Positions 24,269-37,700 are shown, counted from the first letter of the stretch. The stretch is DNA of 64,000 bases from Apostichopus japonicus (GCF_037975245.1 NC_092579.1:7191001-7255000), one strand, 5' to 3'. A program made the numbers and translations. Notes: generated by a model from the letters alone, not told the origin.

Positions 24269-24728
24269 ACGTATATGGCAAGCCATGTGGGACAAACACC
24301 GCATAATATATCCGCGTATTAATTCGAATATATACGCGTATTAATTGTACATGTGTAAAGTTTCGCTTTTTGAAGCGATCTCGCGAACCCGCCAAAACAT
24401 TTATCATTGGTATATGTACACAGCAAGAGCGGAATTGTTTTTTCGTGTATGTTCTAATTAATCCGTGCATATATTGGATTTAATCACCATATGTATTTTA
24501 TTTAATACGTGTATATTTTCGAATTAATACGTGTATATATTCGAATTAATACGTGTATATATTCGAATTAATACGTGGATATATTGGAATTAATACGCGG
24601 ATATATTTAAGCCATATGATTGGCTCATAATATATTCGCGTATGCATTCCAATTAATACGCGTATGAATTCCAATTAATACGCGGATATATTATGCAGTG
24701 TTTGTCCCATATGGCTTGCCATACACGT
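24269..24728. mobile_element. Inverted-repeat element with ~57-bp termini and internal 22-bp tandem repeats
   Basis: The left terminus (24269-24333) and the inverse of the right terminus (24670-24728) share ATGGCAAGCCAT, GGGACAAACAC, GCATAATATATCCGCG and TATTAATT with few differences. Between them lie about five copies of a 22-bp unit around GAATTAATACGTGTATATAT (24497-24605). Long termini and no coding capacity fit a MITE or foldback element. No target-site duplication could be assigned with certainty. Confidence 0.75.
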
Positions 24729-25503
24729 ATGTACAATACACGTATATACACACATAATGTGCCCATATCGAAAATATTTCTTACAACGGATTGGTGGCGC
24801 TATGCCGATATTCGTTGCTTTATTTTTGTAAGGAAGCTTGTAAAGAACTTAATAATTATTACATTATTGCAAAAGGGTGTAGGGTGACCGACAAGAGCTT
24901 TTCAACTTTTTTTCGGTTTTTGGACGGGTTTTTGGCAATATTCCGATGATAATTTAAATTTCCAACTCTCCGTAGCCATAGCTCATCGCCAGGGTAGTTT
25001 TTATATGTGTTGGGCTTGTTCTAGAACATTTATGAAGGTACTGGCCTGTTTCTAAGTGGAGCCTAGATTTTCTTAATAAAAAAAAAGTTCCTTTGTAAAT
25101 TTCTTTGTACATAATGGCGCTCCGTTAAGTGTAATAATGCTCCCGTTGTGAAAGTTGCCCCTTTTAAAATTCTCCACCCACCCCTCTTTCAAAATTCCCG
25201 GCTTCGTCCCTGCCCAATTGAAGTTGGTCGAGCAATGATGTGTCACAACGTCCGTAGTTTTGCAGTTTATGAAAACAACTTTACTCTACCCTATTTATTT
25301 ACATGATAGGGCAGTTCCTCCAAAATCCAAGGTCACTAGGTGACTTTGTTCCATCAGTTCCCAAATGACACCATAAAACATTGATCCACATTAATATTCT
25401 CCATCGCTTTTGTACATACAATATTAAATATTTAAAGTCCATCACCTCTGTAGTTAGTACTAGTACTGCTGATATTTCATAATGCTTTGGTCATCGTTCA
25501 TAC

Positions 25504-28500
25504 TCATGGCATAGAAGCTAACAGTGCCCGTAATTCTTCAATTCCCTTTACTTCAGCAGTCCCAGTGTCATCATCGTTCACCTTCTCCTCAAAATGAACA
25601 AGTTCTTTTAATTCTTCAATTGCTGGGCTCGATTTTCTCCTCAGTTTTTCTGGCTGTCTGAAATTTTCATACATTGGGTCATTTGTTTCATCCGAGTTCG
25701 GTTCTCCCGTTGTTTCACTGATGCCTTCGTCCTCGCTGTGCGCATGCGTAGCAGGGACGTCATAATCTGGTGACTCATCAACAGAAGTCGAGTCCACACC
25801 GGAACTGGCCGAAATTGGCCGAGCGTCTACCATATGGTCTGCTAAATCTTGATCGTGGTCTCCATCATTGAATACATCCCCCTCCTCCTCCTCCTGCTTC
25901 TCCTGATTAGCCAGAAAATCGAATGAATTTATCGCATCTTCTTCATCTGAAAAATGTCTCGATGAACTCTGTGATGAATTTCTCCAGAATTTAAGATTTG
26001 ACTTCCGTCTCTGTAGTTCATCTCTGTAACAAATAAACATAGACGTTACCATAGAAACCTCGAATACAGAGGTGGTATGACAGAGGCAAGTTCGTGTCAC
26101 ACCTTTTTTTTGTTGCAAACATAAAGTCAGAAAAATGAAATTTTTGACCCTAAAATGGTCAAGTCCACCTCATACATACCTTATGGTCCAACCCATCCCC
26201 ATACACACACACACCAACCCATATTGTTAGCTCAGTAGTTAACACCAGTGCCTTTCAATCGTAAGGTCCCGAGTCCGAGTCACTCCAAGGTTAATGTAGG
26301 CCTATGTCGAGTTGTTGACAATTGACAATAATAATCATGGACGATATGAATCTAAGAGACTGACTTCGATCAGCTTGCGGCTATGATAAGCCAATGATGG
26401 CTTCTTCGCGAGTTCATGCTTGCAGGAGCATCTAAAACACATACATACATACATACATACATACATACATACATACATACATACATACATACATACATAC
26501 ATACATACATACATACATACATACATACATACATACATACATACATACATACATACATACATACATACATACATACATACATACATACATACATACATAC
26601 ATACATACATACATACATACATACATACATACATACATACATACATACATACATACATACATACATACATACATACATACATACATACATACATACATAC
26701 ATACATACATACATACATACATACATACATACATACATACATACATACATACATACATACATACATACATACATACATACATACATACATAACACAACAC
26801 ATTTCAGTTCAGTGCCCCCAAGGGATATGAGGCGGGTACCAGTTCAAATACCATATAAATGTGCAATAAATGGTCCAAGAATTACAATATCTCATATCTC
26901 TCTTTCTTTTCCTTGATTAATGCTAAATCTAAACATTTGATAATTACTCTATTTTCTTTGTTTCTTCTTCTTTTTCTGGTAATTCTGCTGTGTCTGAAAA
27001 TCGTTGCATCATCACTTCCTTCAAAGCGTCCAGCCATTGGAGTGACTGCTCCTGGGATGGTGATTGCTGTATGGACAATATATAGAAACCACATGAAAGT
27101 ATCGCTACCATATGATATTACACAGTTATCATGTCACAGTTGCATTTCGTGTTAAACATAATACATAGAACAATTTGCATAATGCAGTTAAACTTGCTCA
27201 ATGTGTATATGGTCATTTACATAGAACAATCAAAAATCAAAATGACTATATAGACTACCCAGTACGAGCGCAACCACGCATACTTCTGGGGGGGGGGGGG
27301 CTTTAAAATAATTTCCTCACTGACAGACAGAATATTACAAACAATCCTAGTGTACAATACATTCGACCCTGAGCCCTTCCCCTCGACGACATAACACCTT
27401 AGCTCCCCCTCCCCCAGTACAAAAAAGTGGTTGCGCGTACAAAATTTAGCTATGCAGTCCTTTCATCAAAAGTAACAATGAATTCGACATGAAGTCACAC
27501 GACTGCGCAGTTTTCAAATAACATATTTATATTGCATTACAATTGTCTGCATGTCACGGACAAAATGATGGTGTAAAAATGCCTACGTTGCGTGATCAGT
27601 TATTGAAATGAAGCTAAACTTAGCCGATGGCTGAGTTCGTGCAACATTGGAACATATAGTGGAACATTAGACTTGAAATAAGGGAGCTGATGTCAACATG
27701 AAATTGGTGTAAAAGGAGTGTTCCATATATTTAACATACTCAAAAGGTGATACATCTGACAAACATTAACAGTTATCACCTGTAATTAATTTAATAACGT
27801 TAGTATACATATCAATATTGAAACTGCCGAAATTTATTGTGAGGTACGTTGGTTTCAATGTAACTCCCTGGCATGAATTATCTCGACGTGTTTATGACGT
27901 CAGAGAAATATTAATATATAGAGTAGAACCTAAGAGAGGAATCTTTATTCATTCTAGTATTATACTAGAGGGCGTTAACAATTAATTTACATGTTACTGG
28001 TAAACTGTGTAAGTTGTATGACAAAAGTTTTAGTATTGAGGTTACGGAATGCAATAATGGGATATGGGATAGGGGAGGGGGGGGGGTGTTTAGCTTCCGT
28101 TAAAATTCTCGCAGTTGCTAAATTACTGCCAGCTTTCACTTGTAGATGCAGTATTTGCTCAAAGTGACCTTTGATCGTCCAATTTACAACGTGATTATTC
28201 ATTATACCGAGAAAAAAGGTGGGCATAATATATTCATTATAACGTAGGTGTACTGACATGCGCAGAGAGATAAAATTGACATATTTTATGTGAGATTAAA
28301 TGTGAGACAGTTCCGTATGTAGTAAAGGTGGTAATACTTACGAAAACTATTGATTTATTCATGGTGACGATTTCGAAAGCGTTCTTAGCATGCCCCTGAG
28401 AAGTGAGAGCTCTCACCGCCTGTAACTGCATCAGGTCAAAACAATCTATGAAAACATTGTCCTATGCAGGAAAAAGGAAATAAAATATTTGAAAAATACA

Positions 28501-31053
28501 CCTTTGTCATGAGGATTAGAATTGCCCTTTCAAGTATAGAAACCCTCTGATGGCAATTTTATTGGTGAAATTTACATTGAAATACTTTTCAGTCCGTAGC
28601 GTGGTCAGTTTTTTTGCAATGAGGAACAGTTGGAACGGGTGGTGGGTGAAGATGGTGTGGGAGGGGTCATCAAACGGGTTTGCCGTGTTGACATCACCCT
28701 GTTTTCGTGTGGATGTCTCTATACATGTGACTATAAGGAAGAGCCATGCGTGTGCTATGTTCTTCAGTAGTTAATCTTCCCTACATCATTTTAATAATCT
28801 GGTTGTTTGACGTCTGCCAAGAGACTTTAGCCCTTTCTTATCAAGTAAGTATTTATAGTACTGACTTTATTATATGTCGGGGAATCATCGATGTTTAGTA
28901 GAGGTAAATAATATTTCTAATCGACAGTAAACATAATCTATTTAGATATCAGGCTATGGGCTTCGTAACGCTGTAGAACTGAGGTAAAAGAGGTGGTCCC
29001 TTGGGCTGCAGGAATTCACCGGGATAGATCAGCCAAGTCGATGCTGTACGAGCGAATAGTACGTGGAAAACCGTGTAGGTTCGTATAGAACGTGACAGTG
29101 ACGAAGGGAATCGTGATACACACGTGACAATGATCACACAGTCACAGTATCGATGCAAGATGACCGGGGTTGAGAGCGTATCAGTCGTTCGGTTGTTTGG
29201 TTTTTCGTGCCCCAGGTTCTTTCCTGGGTGACTGTTCTTAAAAAGTACATACTTCGTGACAGTGGCGGAGACAAAGGAATAGGGGGCGTAGTGCTAAAAT
29301 GTTACAAAGTTAGTTAGTATACGTTAGGTTTAGGAGAGGTGAAGTGCGTAAGCACACTGGAGACACAGATAAGAGGGTAGCGAGGTAAAACGTTTACTGC
29401 GACGCTATATAATCCTCACGTATATAAGGAAGTGATAATTGGAGTAGGCAGTGATTGTTGGAGCAGGCAGTTGTTCCACAACAACTCCCTGGTTGGAGTA
29501 AACAAACGACATATTTTACTGCAGGTAATAAAAGGTCATTTATGATCGAACCAAGAAAAGGGCTGTACTGATATAGTTTATCACTATGTACAAATACTGG
29601 TATAGATCCCGGTACTTACGTTTTTGAAAGCTTGTTCGCTTTTGAAACTTAGTAGCCGCCTTCCTGTTAAGACGAACCACTTTTTCTTGCTCTGCAAAAT
29701 ATAAAAAAAATTATACAGGATGTGAATGCCAAAATTATTGCATGGGGGAAAATCATCGAGAACTTAGTGCAATTGAACCAACAAAGTACCAAACATGTGC
29801 AAATATACATTATATACATGGACTTTGTTTCGATATGATCGCACTTTCTGAACGAAACATCACTTAGGACCGTACAATAAGAAGGTTTTTATAGTGAAAT
29901 AAATATACAATAAATACGATAAATTTGCGATCAACACAAGCCATTCGAAGCCGTTAATTCATAGGCATGTTCAACAGTTTAAAATGCAGACGGAAAAACC
30001 ACCACGTATGCCTATTTATTGGCTTTTAAATGATCATTTCTGGCCCGGAATTAAGTCTTGAAATGTAGTAGTTCAAGAGAAATGTAGAAGGAAAAAAATG
30101 GCAAATGTTGAGTAATGCTTCAACGGCCATTCCATATTGCGAGATACGGCTCTAAAATATTTGCGTCGTTAGGCGTCAACAACACCCTACCCCCCTCCCA
30201 CCCCCACCCACCCCCCCCCCCCCATACACGTACGCCATCACCATTGCAAAGATTCATTTTGCCTCTTGCAAGCAATAGAAAACACACAAACCAAAACAAG
30301 CCAGGTTGTAACACTTTCTATTCATACAGTTCACTTCCTCATATTTGCTGGTTAACGAATGACTGAATACGGTACCGTAGTTTATAACTGTTAAGTTTCT
30401 CTTGATTTACGATCGACCTATTGACAATGCGCAAGAATTATTAGTCACAGGCCATTAACCATTAACTCGCCAGAAAATATGTACATTTTTGTTCAACCCT
30501 TTTTTCAACCGATCCCAGTCACCGGTCTGGAAAATGGAACAGACCTTGGGAGAAGGACACGAGGATCCGTCTGAGTGAACTTACATTGTACTGCACTCTG
30601 ATACATGTGTCATGATGTGTGTACATTAATTTATGTAGTGACGATTTCCTCGTGTAGTTTGATACAATGATCTAAATGCATTAGGTCCTATTTCCAGAGT
30701 AATGTTATCCCAAAGTGTGTTTGTTTTAACCTTTTACATCGCACAGTCACATAGTAGGCTAGAAATGGATGTTCATGGGGTCATACCAGAGAAACCAATG
30801 CTTGTTTTGGGGTATGGATGGTGCCACTGCAGGGTATAGGCAGTTGTAGCAGGTGGTAGTGTAGGCTATTAGTGGGAGACCGCACAGGGTGGTAGCATGC
30901 AATACAACTCCTCAGTGTGTACTATCATTGCTTTGCAGACTAGTTGTATGTACCTGCAAGCAGGAACTTGCGAAGAAGCCATCATTGCGTATTGACGATT
31001 CGATTTCATCCTGGTTTTGCCCCATGTTTTGCCCCACGGACAATCAGGGGTAG

Positions 31054-31133
<80 letters not shown>

Positions 31134-33310
31134 TCTAGGTAAATGGTTATTCTTGAACTGTATTTAATCTGCACAAAATACTGTACACACCCAAATTACT
31201 TTACACACCCAATGTGTGTACACAACTCCTCCATTAATGACACACACATTTGGTACACACCCGCATACAGTTCAATAGAACCTATTGTTATTTTGGCTTG
31301 TCATATTTTCAAGTGAATACTAACAGTGTTGACACTGAAACAAATGCCAGTATTACGTCATGTTTACGACAATGTTAACGTCATGTTCACGTCAATATTT
31401 TAAATTCCCTATTTGCATAGTGGTTAACGCCGGTGCCTTTCAATCATAAGGGCCCGAGTTCGAGTCACTCCAAGATTAATGTATGTCGTCCAGTTACAGA
31501 GTTGTTGACAATTCATAATCATGGCCGTTAAAATATGAATCTAAGAGACTGACTTCGTTCAGCTTGCGTCGTTGATAAGCCAATTATGGTTTCTTCGCGA
31601 GTTCCTGGAGGATCTAAAATACATACAATACATACAATGTAACCTGTACTATTACCTATGTGATTTGTGACATTTTACGTAGTTACTGTTAACCCACCCC
31701 CCCCCCTCCACCTTGCAGCACGTTAGACCATTTTCTACACGGAAAAATTGTGAATCTTTGGAAACAAACGCCCCCCCCTCCCGCCCCCCCCTCTTACCTT
31801 ACCCAGCGCTCGAGCCTGTGTGTTGTCATGAGCAACAATCTGAATGCCTTAAACCAAAAAAAAGCTCGGTTGTTTATCAAATTAAACAAGTTAAAAAAAA
31901 CACAAGTAACTTTGGAATCGACAATTAAAGTCAAACATTAAAAAACTAATTAACACCTATCTAAAGTCCTGGGTTTGCCTAAATAACACCATGACTGTAT
32001 GACGTTTTGCGATCGTGACATTGAAGGCACTTGCTTGGATATATGATACGCTAACACGGAGTACGTCACGTGCTCCTTCGTGGTTGGTATATGTTTTGTG
32101 TCTCTTAGTTGATATAAACGGCTAATTCTTTTATAAACATGTCTATAAATATGCCATACAAGAAGTTAGTACAACAAACCTTTGATCTATAGGTCACGCA
32201 GGCCGAGTATCTCAACGATATATATGAAGTGTTTTCTTTTATTATCTTTTTACTATAATCTTTTTAACTGGGTAATAACTATTAATATTTAGATTTAATA
32301 TTTCTTTCACTTTCAAAGACGTTGTTATGTAGTTTTCTTCATCCCCTAAGTCATATAAGTTTATAGCGTAAAAGGCGAAGAAAACACGACCACAAGATAA
32401 CCCTATATATTCATATATATTCATATTGCTCGCCCCCCCCCCCTCCCGACTTCCCACACCACCCCCCCCCTCTTTTGCTAGAGAATCAAATTGTTGTCAC
32501 CCGACAGTTCCTCTAACTTTAACACTGAAACATGCAGTGTCCGACCCTCGACCTAGCATTTTCCAGCACTGATGCATTAAGAAGTCTCATTTTATCTATC
32601 TTATTCGCTCTCAACAATGTAGAGGATCTGAACATGTTTGCTAGTTTTTAAGATCCATCTTGCATAGCGTTTTTAGCAGACTAAATTTACAGGTAATCCT
32701 GATAACCTTTGACTACACCACCCTATAAGACTACCAGTATAACTACTATACATCTGACTATACGGCTCTATAAGACTATACACAGTGGCGTAGGAAGGTA
32801 CTTTTGAGTGGGGGGGGGGGCTGAAGACTGATGGCCGGCATGGGGGAGGGGTCTAAGGGGAGGGGGCGTCCCCCTACCCTTTGGATTTTTTTTGCGTTTC
32901 CAGGTGGCCTCAGATGCAATTTGGTGCAATATAGCACACTTCAACACCCACTCCATTTTGTAAATAATTTTGCATTTTCACCTGGCCTTAGATGCAATTT
33001 GGTGCTCCAAATGAGATTTTTTTCTCATTTGGAAATGAAAAAGGGGTTTTCTGACTTGCGAAGCGGGGGGGGGGGGGCGGAATGATACTTCCGCCCCACC
33101 ATAATTTTCACTGGGGGGCTGGCGCCCCCAGCCCCCCGGTTCCTACGCCCTTGACTATACATCTGTTTACGTAGCCTATGTTTAGTTAATATATTGTATA
33201 TAGATAACTGCGTTTCAAAGAAGACTTACCTTCATGCTACCGCCCATTATGCGTCGACTTAAGAAACCCTGCATCAAAGGACCGTTTGATTTCGTCTGAG
33301 CACCTTCCAT
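25504..33310 (-). CDS. PH-domain docking/adaptor protein, five coding exons
   Basis: Coding exons on the minus strand are 33310-33230, 29691-29620, 28461-28342, 27066-26948 and 26022-25504, plus one split-codon base at 26023. All junctions are GT-AG with matching phases (0,0,0,2), giving 303 residues. ATG at 33310 has an in-frame TAA 36 bases upstream, and a further 5' untranslated exon is implied by an acceptor at 33376. Residues about 12-115 form a pleckstrin-homology domain: MQGFLSRRIMGG, KKKWFVLTGRRLLSFKS, AFEIVTMNKSIVF, and the C-terminal helix LQWLDALKEVM with its conserved Trp. PH domains bind phosphoinositides or proteins at membranes. Residues 131-303 are acidic, Ser-rich and probably disordered. 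They carry Y218 in YDVP (YxxP, Crk-type) and Y249 in YENF (YxN, Grb2-type), so I infer an SH2-docking adaptor. The exact orthologue is not recognised. Introns hold SINEs, a microsatellite and a MITE. Confidence 0.85.
26220..26438 (+). mobile_element. tRNA-derived SINE (copy 1)
   Basis: It starts with a tRNA-like head: box A resembling TTAGCTCAGTAGTTAACACC and box B GGTCCCGAGTCCGAGTCACT (B-box consensus GGTTCGANTCC). A unique body follows (ATGAATCTAAGAGACTGACT, TCAGCTTGCGGC, GATAAGCCAATGATGG, TTCTTCGCGAGTTC). The 3' end runs straight into a long (ATAC)n tail. The same head and body occur at 31411-31640 and, inverted, at 62214-62438. It lies in intron 4 of the PH-domain gene. Confidence 0.85.
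26439..26790. repeat. (ATAC)n tetranucleotide microsatellite, about 88 uninterrupted copies
   Basis: Roughly 350 bp of essentially pure ACAT/ATAC repeat. It begins exactly at the 3' end of SINE copy 1, so it is best read as a greatly expanded SINE tail. The YVCM and THIH open frames that cross it are artefacts. Confidence 0.98.
30945..31005 (-). mobile_element. 3' fragment of the tRNA-derived SINE
   Basis: GCAAGCAGGAACTTGCGAAG followed by AAGCCATCATTG matches, in minus orientation, the 3' part of the SINE at 62214-62260 (GCAAGCAGGAACTCGCGAAA, GAAGCCATGG). The tRNA-like head is absent, so this is a truncated or decayed copy within intron 1 of the PH-domain gene. Confidence 0.55.
31056..31130. 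repeat. (TA)n palindrome
   Basis: Two (TA)n runs separated by ATTACTACATATA, with TAGTAATATAT on the left mirrored by ATATATTACTA in the centre. Simple-sequence DNA able to form a hairpin. Confidence 0.8.
31411..31640 (+). mobile_element. tRNA-derived SINE (copy 2) with short tail
   Basis: The head reads TTTGCATAGTGGTTAACGCC (box A) and GGGCCCGAGTTCGAGTCACT (box B, GTTCGAGTC). The body is the same as copy 1 (ATGAATCTAAGAGACTGACT, TCAGCTTGCGTC, GATAAGCCAATTATGG, TTCTTCGCGAGTTCC), ending in a short ATACATACAATACATAC tail. This copy shows the ATAC tail before expansion and supports reading the long microsatellites as SINE tails. Confidence 0.85.
32783..33153. mobile_element. hAT-type MITE (family A), 371 bp, with perfect 8-bp TSD
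   Basis: ACTATACA lies at 32775-32782 and 33154-33161. The ends are CAGTGGCGTAGGAAGG and, in complement, CAAGGGCGTAGGAACCGG. It is the longer version of the 22226-22478 element and keeps an extra segment at about 33010-33135, which contains a hairpin around ATGAGATTTTTTTCTCAT and two poly-G runs. It sits in intron 1 of the PH-domain gene, about 75 bp from the end of the exon carrying the start codon. Confidence 0.9.
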
Positions 33311-33375
33311 TTTGGGAAAACCCCGAACGAAGTTCGGCAACTTTTAGGTTTAATAACAGCTCTGACTTCTTCTCC

Positions 33376-36300
33376 CTGTAAGTAAATAGAGTCACACTTA
33401 ATCGTTTTGTAATGGATGAACTTCCGGCTTCAATTTTAGTATTGTTCATGAAAGTTTATTGCGCTTCGGTAAATAATACTTTAAAGTACATATAGTGTAT
33501 ACTCAAAACTTCCCAAGGATACTTGGAGCGATAGGCAGTCATTGCTATATTTAACTAAATATACGTAGACAAGAATCTAACCAGTGATCTTTGGCTAATA
33601 AAAACAAAATTACCTCTATTTGCGACCAAAATAATTAAAACCATGTGTCATGGCTCATGGAGGCAGACGTTTATTGTCCACTCATTGTTGATCAATATTT
33701 CGGGGGAAATCCCAAAATTTTGCGATAGATGTGGAATTACAAGTCACCGTCTGATACCAAAAATAGGAAGTTTCGGGTTTTGATGTGGTTCAGTGGTTGT
33801 ATATATGACAATGGTACTGCAACGTTGTAACGATCTCCTGCAACAGTCCACTTATGGTTAACCATTATAGACTTGGACGAATCGTCACATCATGTATTGT
33901 TCATTTCATGAGTTCTGAGACAAACTTGTGACAGTGTCTCCTGCGTGATGCATCTATATACAAATTGAATCAGTAACACATTTAACTATAGGAATATAAC
34001 CTTAATAATACAAGTAAGTGGAAATGTCTCTCAACACAACAGATATTCTCATTATATAGTGATGCAATAGTGATCATAATTTACCAATTTTCAATTACAA
34101 TGGTAAGGCATGCACAGTCGTTAATGAATGTCACAAACTCGGCCTCCTTATTTCTGTACTGGAAAATGACTTATATCTGTACAAATGCCAACGATAAGAA
34201 AACTATAGCACCAAAAATTTAGCGACAAGGCGCACATACATGTAAGGTAATAATGGAATCACTGTATTGCACAAGCGCGCGAGAATTAGCACGCGCACAT
34301 ACACACAGACACCAATACTTCTGTCACACTTCTGCGTTAAAAAATATTTCCTTGTTCTCTATAGGCTATAAAATATGTAACGGTATATTCAACAGCGTGA
34401 CGTCAAATTCTTCAATGCCATTTCGCTTAACTTAATAATTTCACTCGTTTTAAAAAAAAATAATTACACAGCAGTTTCGAATTCATACTTATTTCAGTGA
34501 AATTATAAATGAGCGTTCAAAGCAAATGCAATGAATACTCTCATCGAGTTTCCTGGTTGATAAAGTCACCAATTTAGGTATTACTCATCTAGTTCGAAAT
34601 TGAAAGTTTCTATACATGTGAGGTCAACAATTATCTGATTATATAGCAGACAAAAACACTACTTTCAAATTTGAACAAAAAGGGTTTATCTGAAGCTCTT
34701 TACCGACGCGGAAAAAAATTACTGAAAAACATGTTCTATTTTACTCCATATCTTTTAAAGACCTCTTATTTATATAAAGTAGCGACGGATGTCAACTTTC
34801 ATTTATTTGGTTGTTTTTCTTTCTTATTGGTTCTGAAATTTAAAGCAGGGGGAACAGTTCCGAAAAGAATAAAAAGATCCATTCATCTCTAAGAGGAAAA
34901 ACTAACGTAGAAAGTACACGTACAGCAGTAGTGTTTTGTTCATAGATCTATGTTCCATGGAACACACAGATATAAATCACCAAGGTATGGGTTTGATGGT
35001 TTCATTGTTAGACGAAAGCGAAACCATGATGCAGATAACAAATGTAATTATTCCAAATTAAGAAGATATTCTGAATTCATAGACTGCGTAGAGTCCTATA
35101 GTAGTTTAAACGTGATGGTAACTTTGCTGTACAGGCTAGCTCAGTATGTCTAGTACAGGGGTTTTATCACTATAGGTGAAAACTATTTTCTTGTATAGGC
35201 TATAAAAAAAGTCTGAATTATGAACGTGGTAATTTTTGTGGAAATACTCCATACTGTGTGCACTAAAGTTGAATTTATATATTTAATGTTGTGATTTCAG
35301 TATAAACCGTAGAGGTGAACTATATGTAGTATGAGAGCGAGCGTTAGTTGATCCGTGGCTCTATAGTTATTATAGGCTATAGCCTATACTTTGTAGGCCA
35401 ACAGGAAAACCAATATATCGGAAAGCCTTGAAAGTGACACGTGGAAATGGTTTAATAAGAAATGACCGGTCAAATTTTCACAATGTCAGTTTCATTACCC
35501 CCCCCCCCCCAAGAATAAGGAGGAAATTATTACTATAACGGACCGCAGGCTTTTGTATTTTGACGGCCGAAATGTAACAAGCCACTGCATTCATACAATG
35601 ATACCAAGAAATGGACATTACTTAACTTTACAATGTATATAATGAAATGAGACGGCAAATCCTGCCTACAAAAAATATGACCCAGCAGGAAATTACTACA
35701 TATAGGGGCAAAGCAACGGTCGTGCTAATGTGTAGTGCTAGATGTATTGTGACGCATATAACTGTATAATATTCGCGTATAACGGGATAGCTTTATGAGC
35801 ATACGCCATATATATACCTATTGCTAACAAAGTGGTTAACTTATAATAATATTAAATAATAATAATATATTATTATTATAATAATAAAATGATTAATATT
35901 TGACAGACTTAATTCTAAAACATTCATCATCATTCTAAGAGGCAGCTACTTTGGTAGCGTGTTCACCATATATAAACAGCGTTTGCAATTCAACTAACGT
36001 ATACAAGTATGGCCGTTCAAATGTAGGCCTATATACCGTAGGCTTTCTACAGTAAAACATGTGGATTATCTTATTATCAATGTATATAGAGGAAAACATA
36101 AATAAATAAAAGAAGTGGAACTTTTCAGTGAATAATCCAAAGATTTGAGATGTAGCCTATACAAGTCCCAAAGCTAGGGATAAAACAGCCGAAATCTAGA
36201 CATAAAGTATCGAAATTGAAGTCTAAGCACCAGTCATTTTTTTTATTTCCTATATATTATATCACAATATAATTAAGCCAACAGGTAATTTGAGCAGGTA

Positions 36301-37700
36301 ATTTAACAAGTCTATCATTTCCATTATCCACTTGTCAAACACGGTATTTCCGGGAATATTAATTTGAAAAATTACAATGTATAAACTGTAGGTTGTTTAT
36401 TATACGATAACTCGTCCTGCTGTGAGGGTGCATGCTCCTGAAACTTACAAGTGTTATAGTATGTTACACATATGCTACTGTAATAATAATATAAAAAAAA
36501 GTCTAGCTGAATGAGTCTGCAACCCCGTGCCGGGGTGCATCACGGATTTATAGTCAGAAAGAAATGAAAAAAAAATTCAGTTTGTCTTTAGGTTAGAAAT
36601 TTGGACATAAAATAGTCACAATTTGCGGTGTCCCGTCTGGGAAATCGTAGCATCTACAAACCTAAAATTCCCTCGGTGAAGATTTCAAATCCCTTTACCC
36701 GGGTTTTTCTGCCCCCCCCCTCCCCTCACTTTTTGAACAGTGCTAGATGACCGCGAATATATATATTGTAAAGTTCGAATGCTCGTTATACGGTAGGAGG
36801 ACCATACATAGTGATCCTAATACCGCTATAGCACTTAACGAATATTTCATTGAGGAAGTATTCGCAACGAGCAAACAGTATTCCAACAAATTAAGCTTAC
36901 TTCATGATTTAGTCAACTCTTACAATGATACCATAAAATCAACGAAGTAGAATAAAACTTACAAGGATAAACTGTGAACGTATTTTAGTGTCCGATAAAA
37001 CTGTTACCAAATTGAAGTTTAAGTGACTGCTGATATGGATTCCACAAAACGTCCTGCTACGATGAAGGCCTTGTTGCTGTGATAACGCGACTAAGTTCAT
37101 ATCATGTATATATAGCTCAACCGCTGCAGTTGTCTGGTGTCAAACAGGTCACAATGTGTCCCGTTGGGATGACGGATATAACCTGTACACGGTATGGGAA
37201 GTTATAGCCCTGTGTTGTAAAACCGAAGAGGAAGTTCAGAAAATCTGGTAAAACGCAAACAAATGCGATCAAAGTTCTTACCACGTATATAATGCAAAGT
37301 TGAATTGGCTGATGTGCTTCAGTAGTTATGTATAGGCTAACTGCACGGGTAACGGTGACCTTCAATGCCTTGCACCCGAGCTCAGACTGTACGGTGGCTG
37401 TTACGAAATGCATTGACATGCGAAGCTACCCAAGCAAACGTTTCCTTGTTACTAAACACGAAACAGCAGCTTGGAAGATTACAGCAGAGAGGAGATGATT
37501 ATTATTATTATTATTGTATCTACTATATCCTGCATTTCTTTTTTTTTATAAATGATCTTGGCTCAAGATCATGTTCTTCCCAATAGAATTAATGCACGGT
37601 TCTGCACAACAGGTCTACTATAGACAAACTACAGTACTCTGTCGGAGCCAATCTGTCGGAGCCAAATACATACATACACACATAGGCCTACATACATGCA
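33376..37700. other. Gene-poor region upstream of the PH-domain gene
   Basis: Possible 5' untranslated exon and promoter territory of the PH-domain gene; I could not place them. It holds (TAA/TTA)n at 35847-35890, poly-C at 35499-35510 and several TAGGCC motifs. One 67-codon frame at 36747-36950 is listed separately. Confidence 0.35.
36747..36950 (+). CDS. Possible small or degenerate coding fragment
   Basis: A 67-codon frame starting at ATG has balanced, protein-like composition (KFECSLYGRRTIHSDPNTAI, ALNEYFIEEVFATSKQYSNK). The NEYF-type motif vaguely recalls linker regions of LINE reverse-transcriptase proteins, but this is too short to assign. No splice sites or neighbours support it. It may be a retrotransposon remnant or chance. 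Confidence 0.15.
   Translation: MTANIYIVKFECSLYGRRTIHSDPNTAIALNEYFIEEVFATSKQYSNKLSLLHDLVNSYNDTIKSTK

Noticed and set aside
26222-26290. Functional tRNA gene
   Set aside because: The A- and B-box-like words belong to a SINE head. The cloverleaf is degraded and the sequence continues into a SINE body with an ATAC tail; the other two copies show the same structure.
26335-26916. Long open frames of repeating YVCM or THIH on both strands
   Set aside because: They are translations of the (ATAC)n microsatellite, which is open in several frames; not genes. The same applies at 44281-44697 and 61842-62416.
33237-33449. 70-codon minus-strand frame over the first PH-gene exon
   Set aside because: It is a shadow in another frame. 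The PH-domain reading has splice sites, matching phases, an upstream stop and a recognisable domain.
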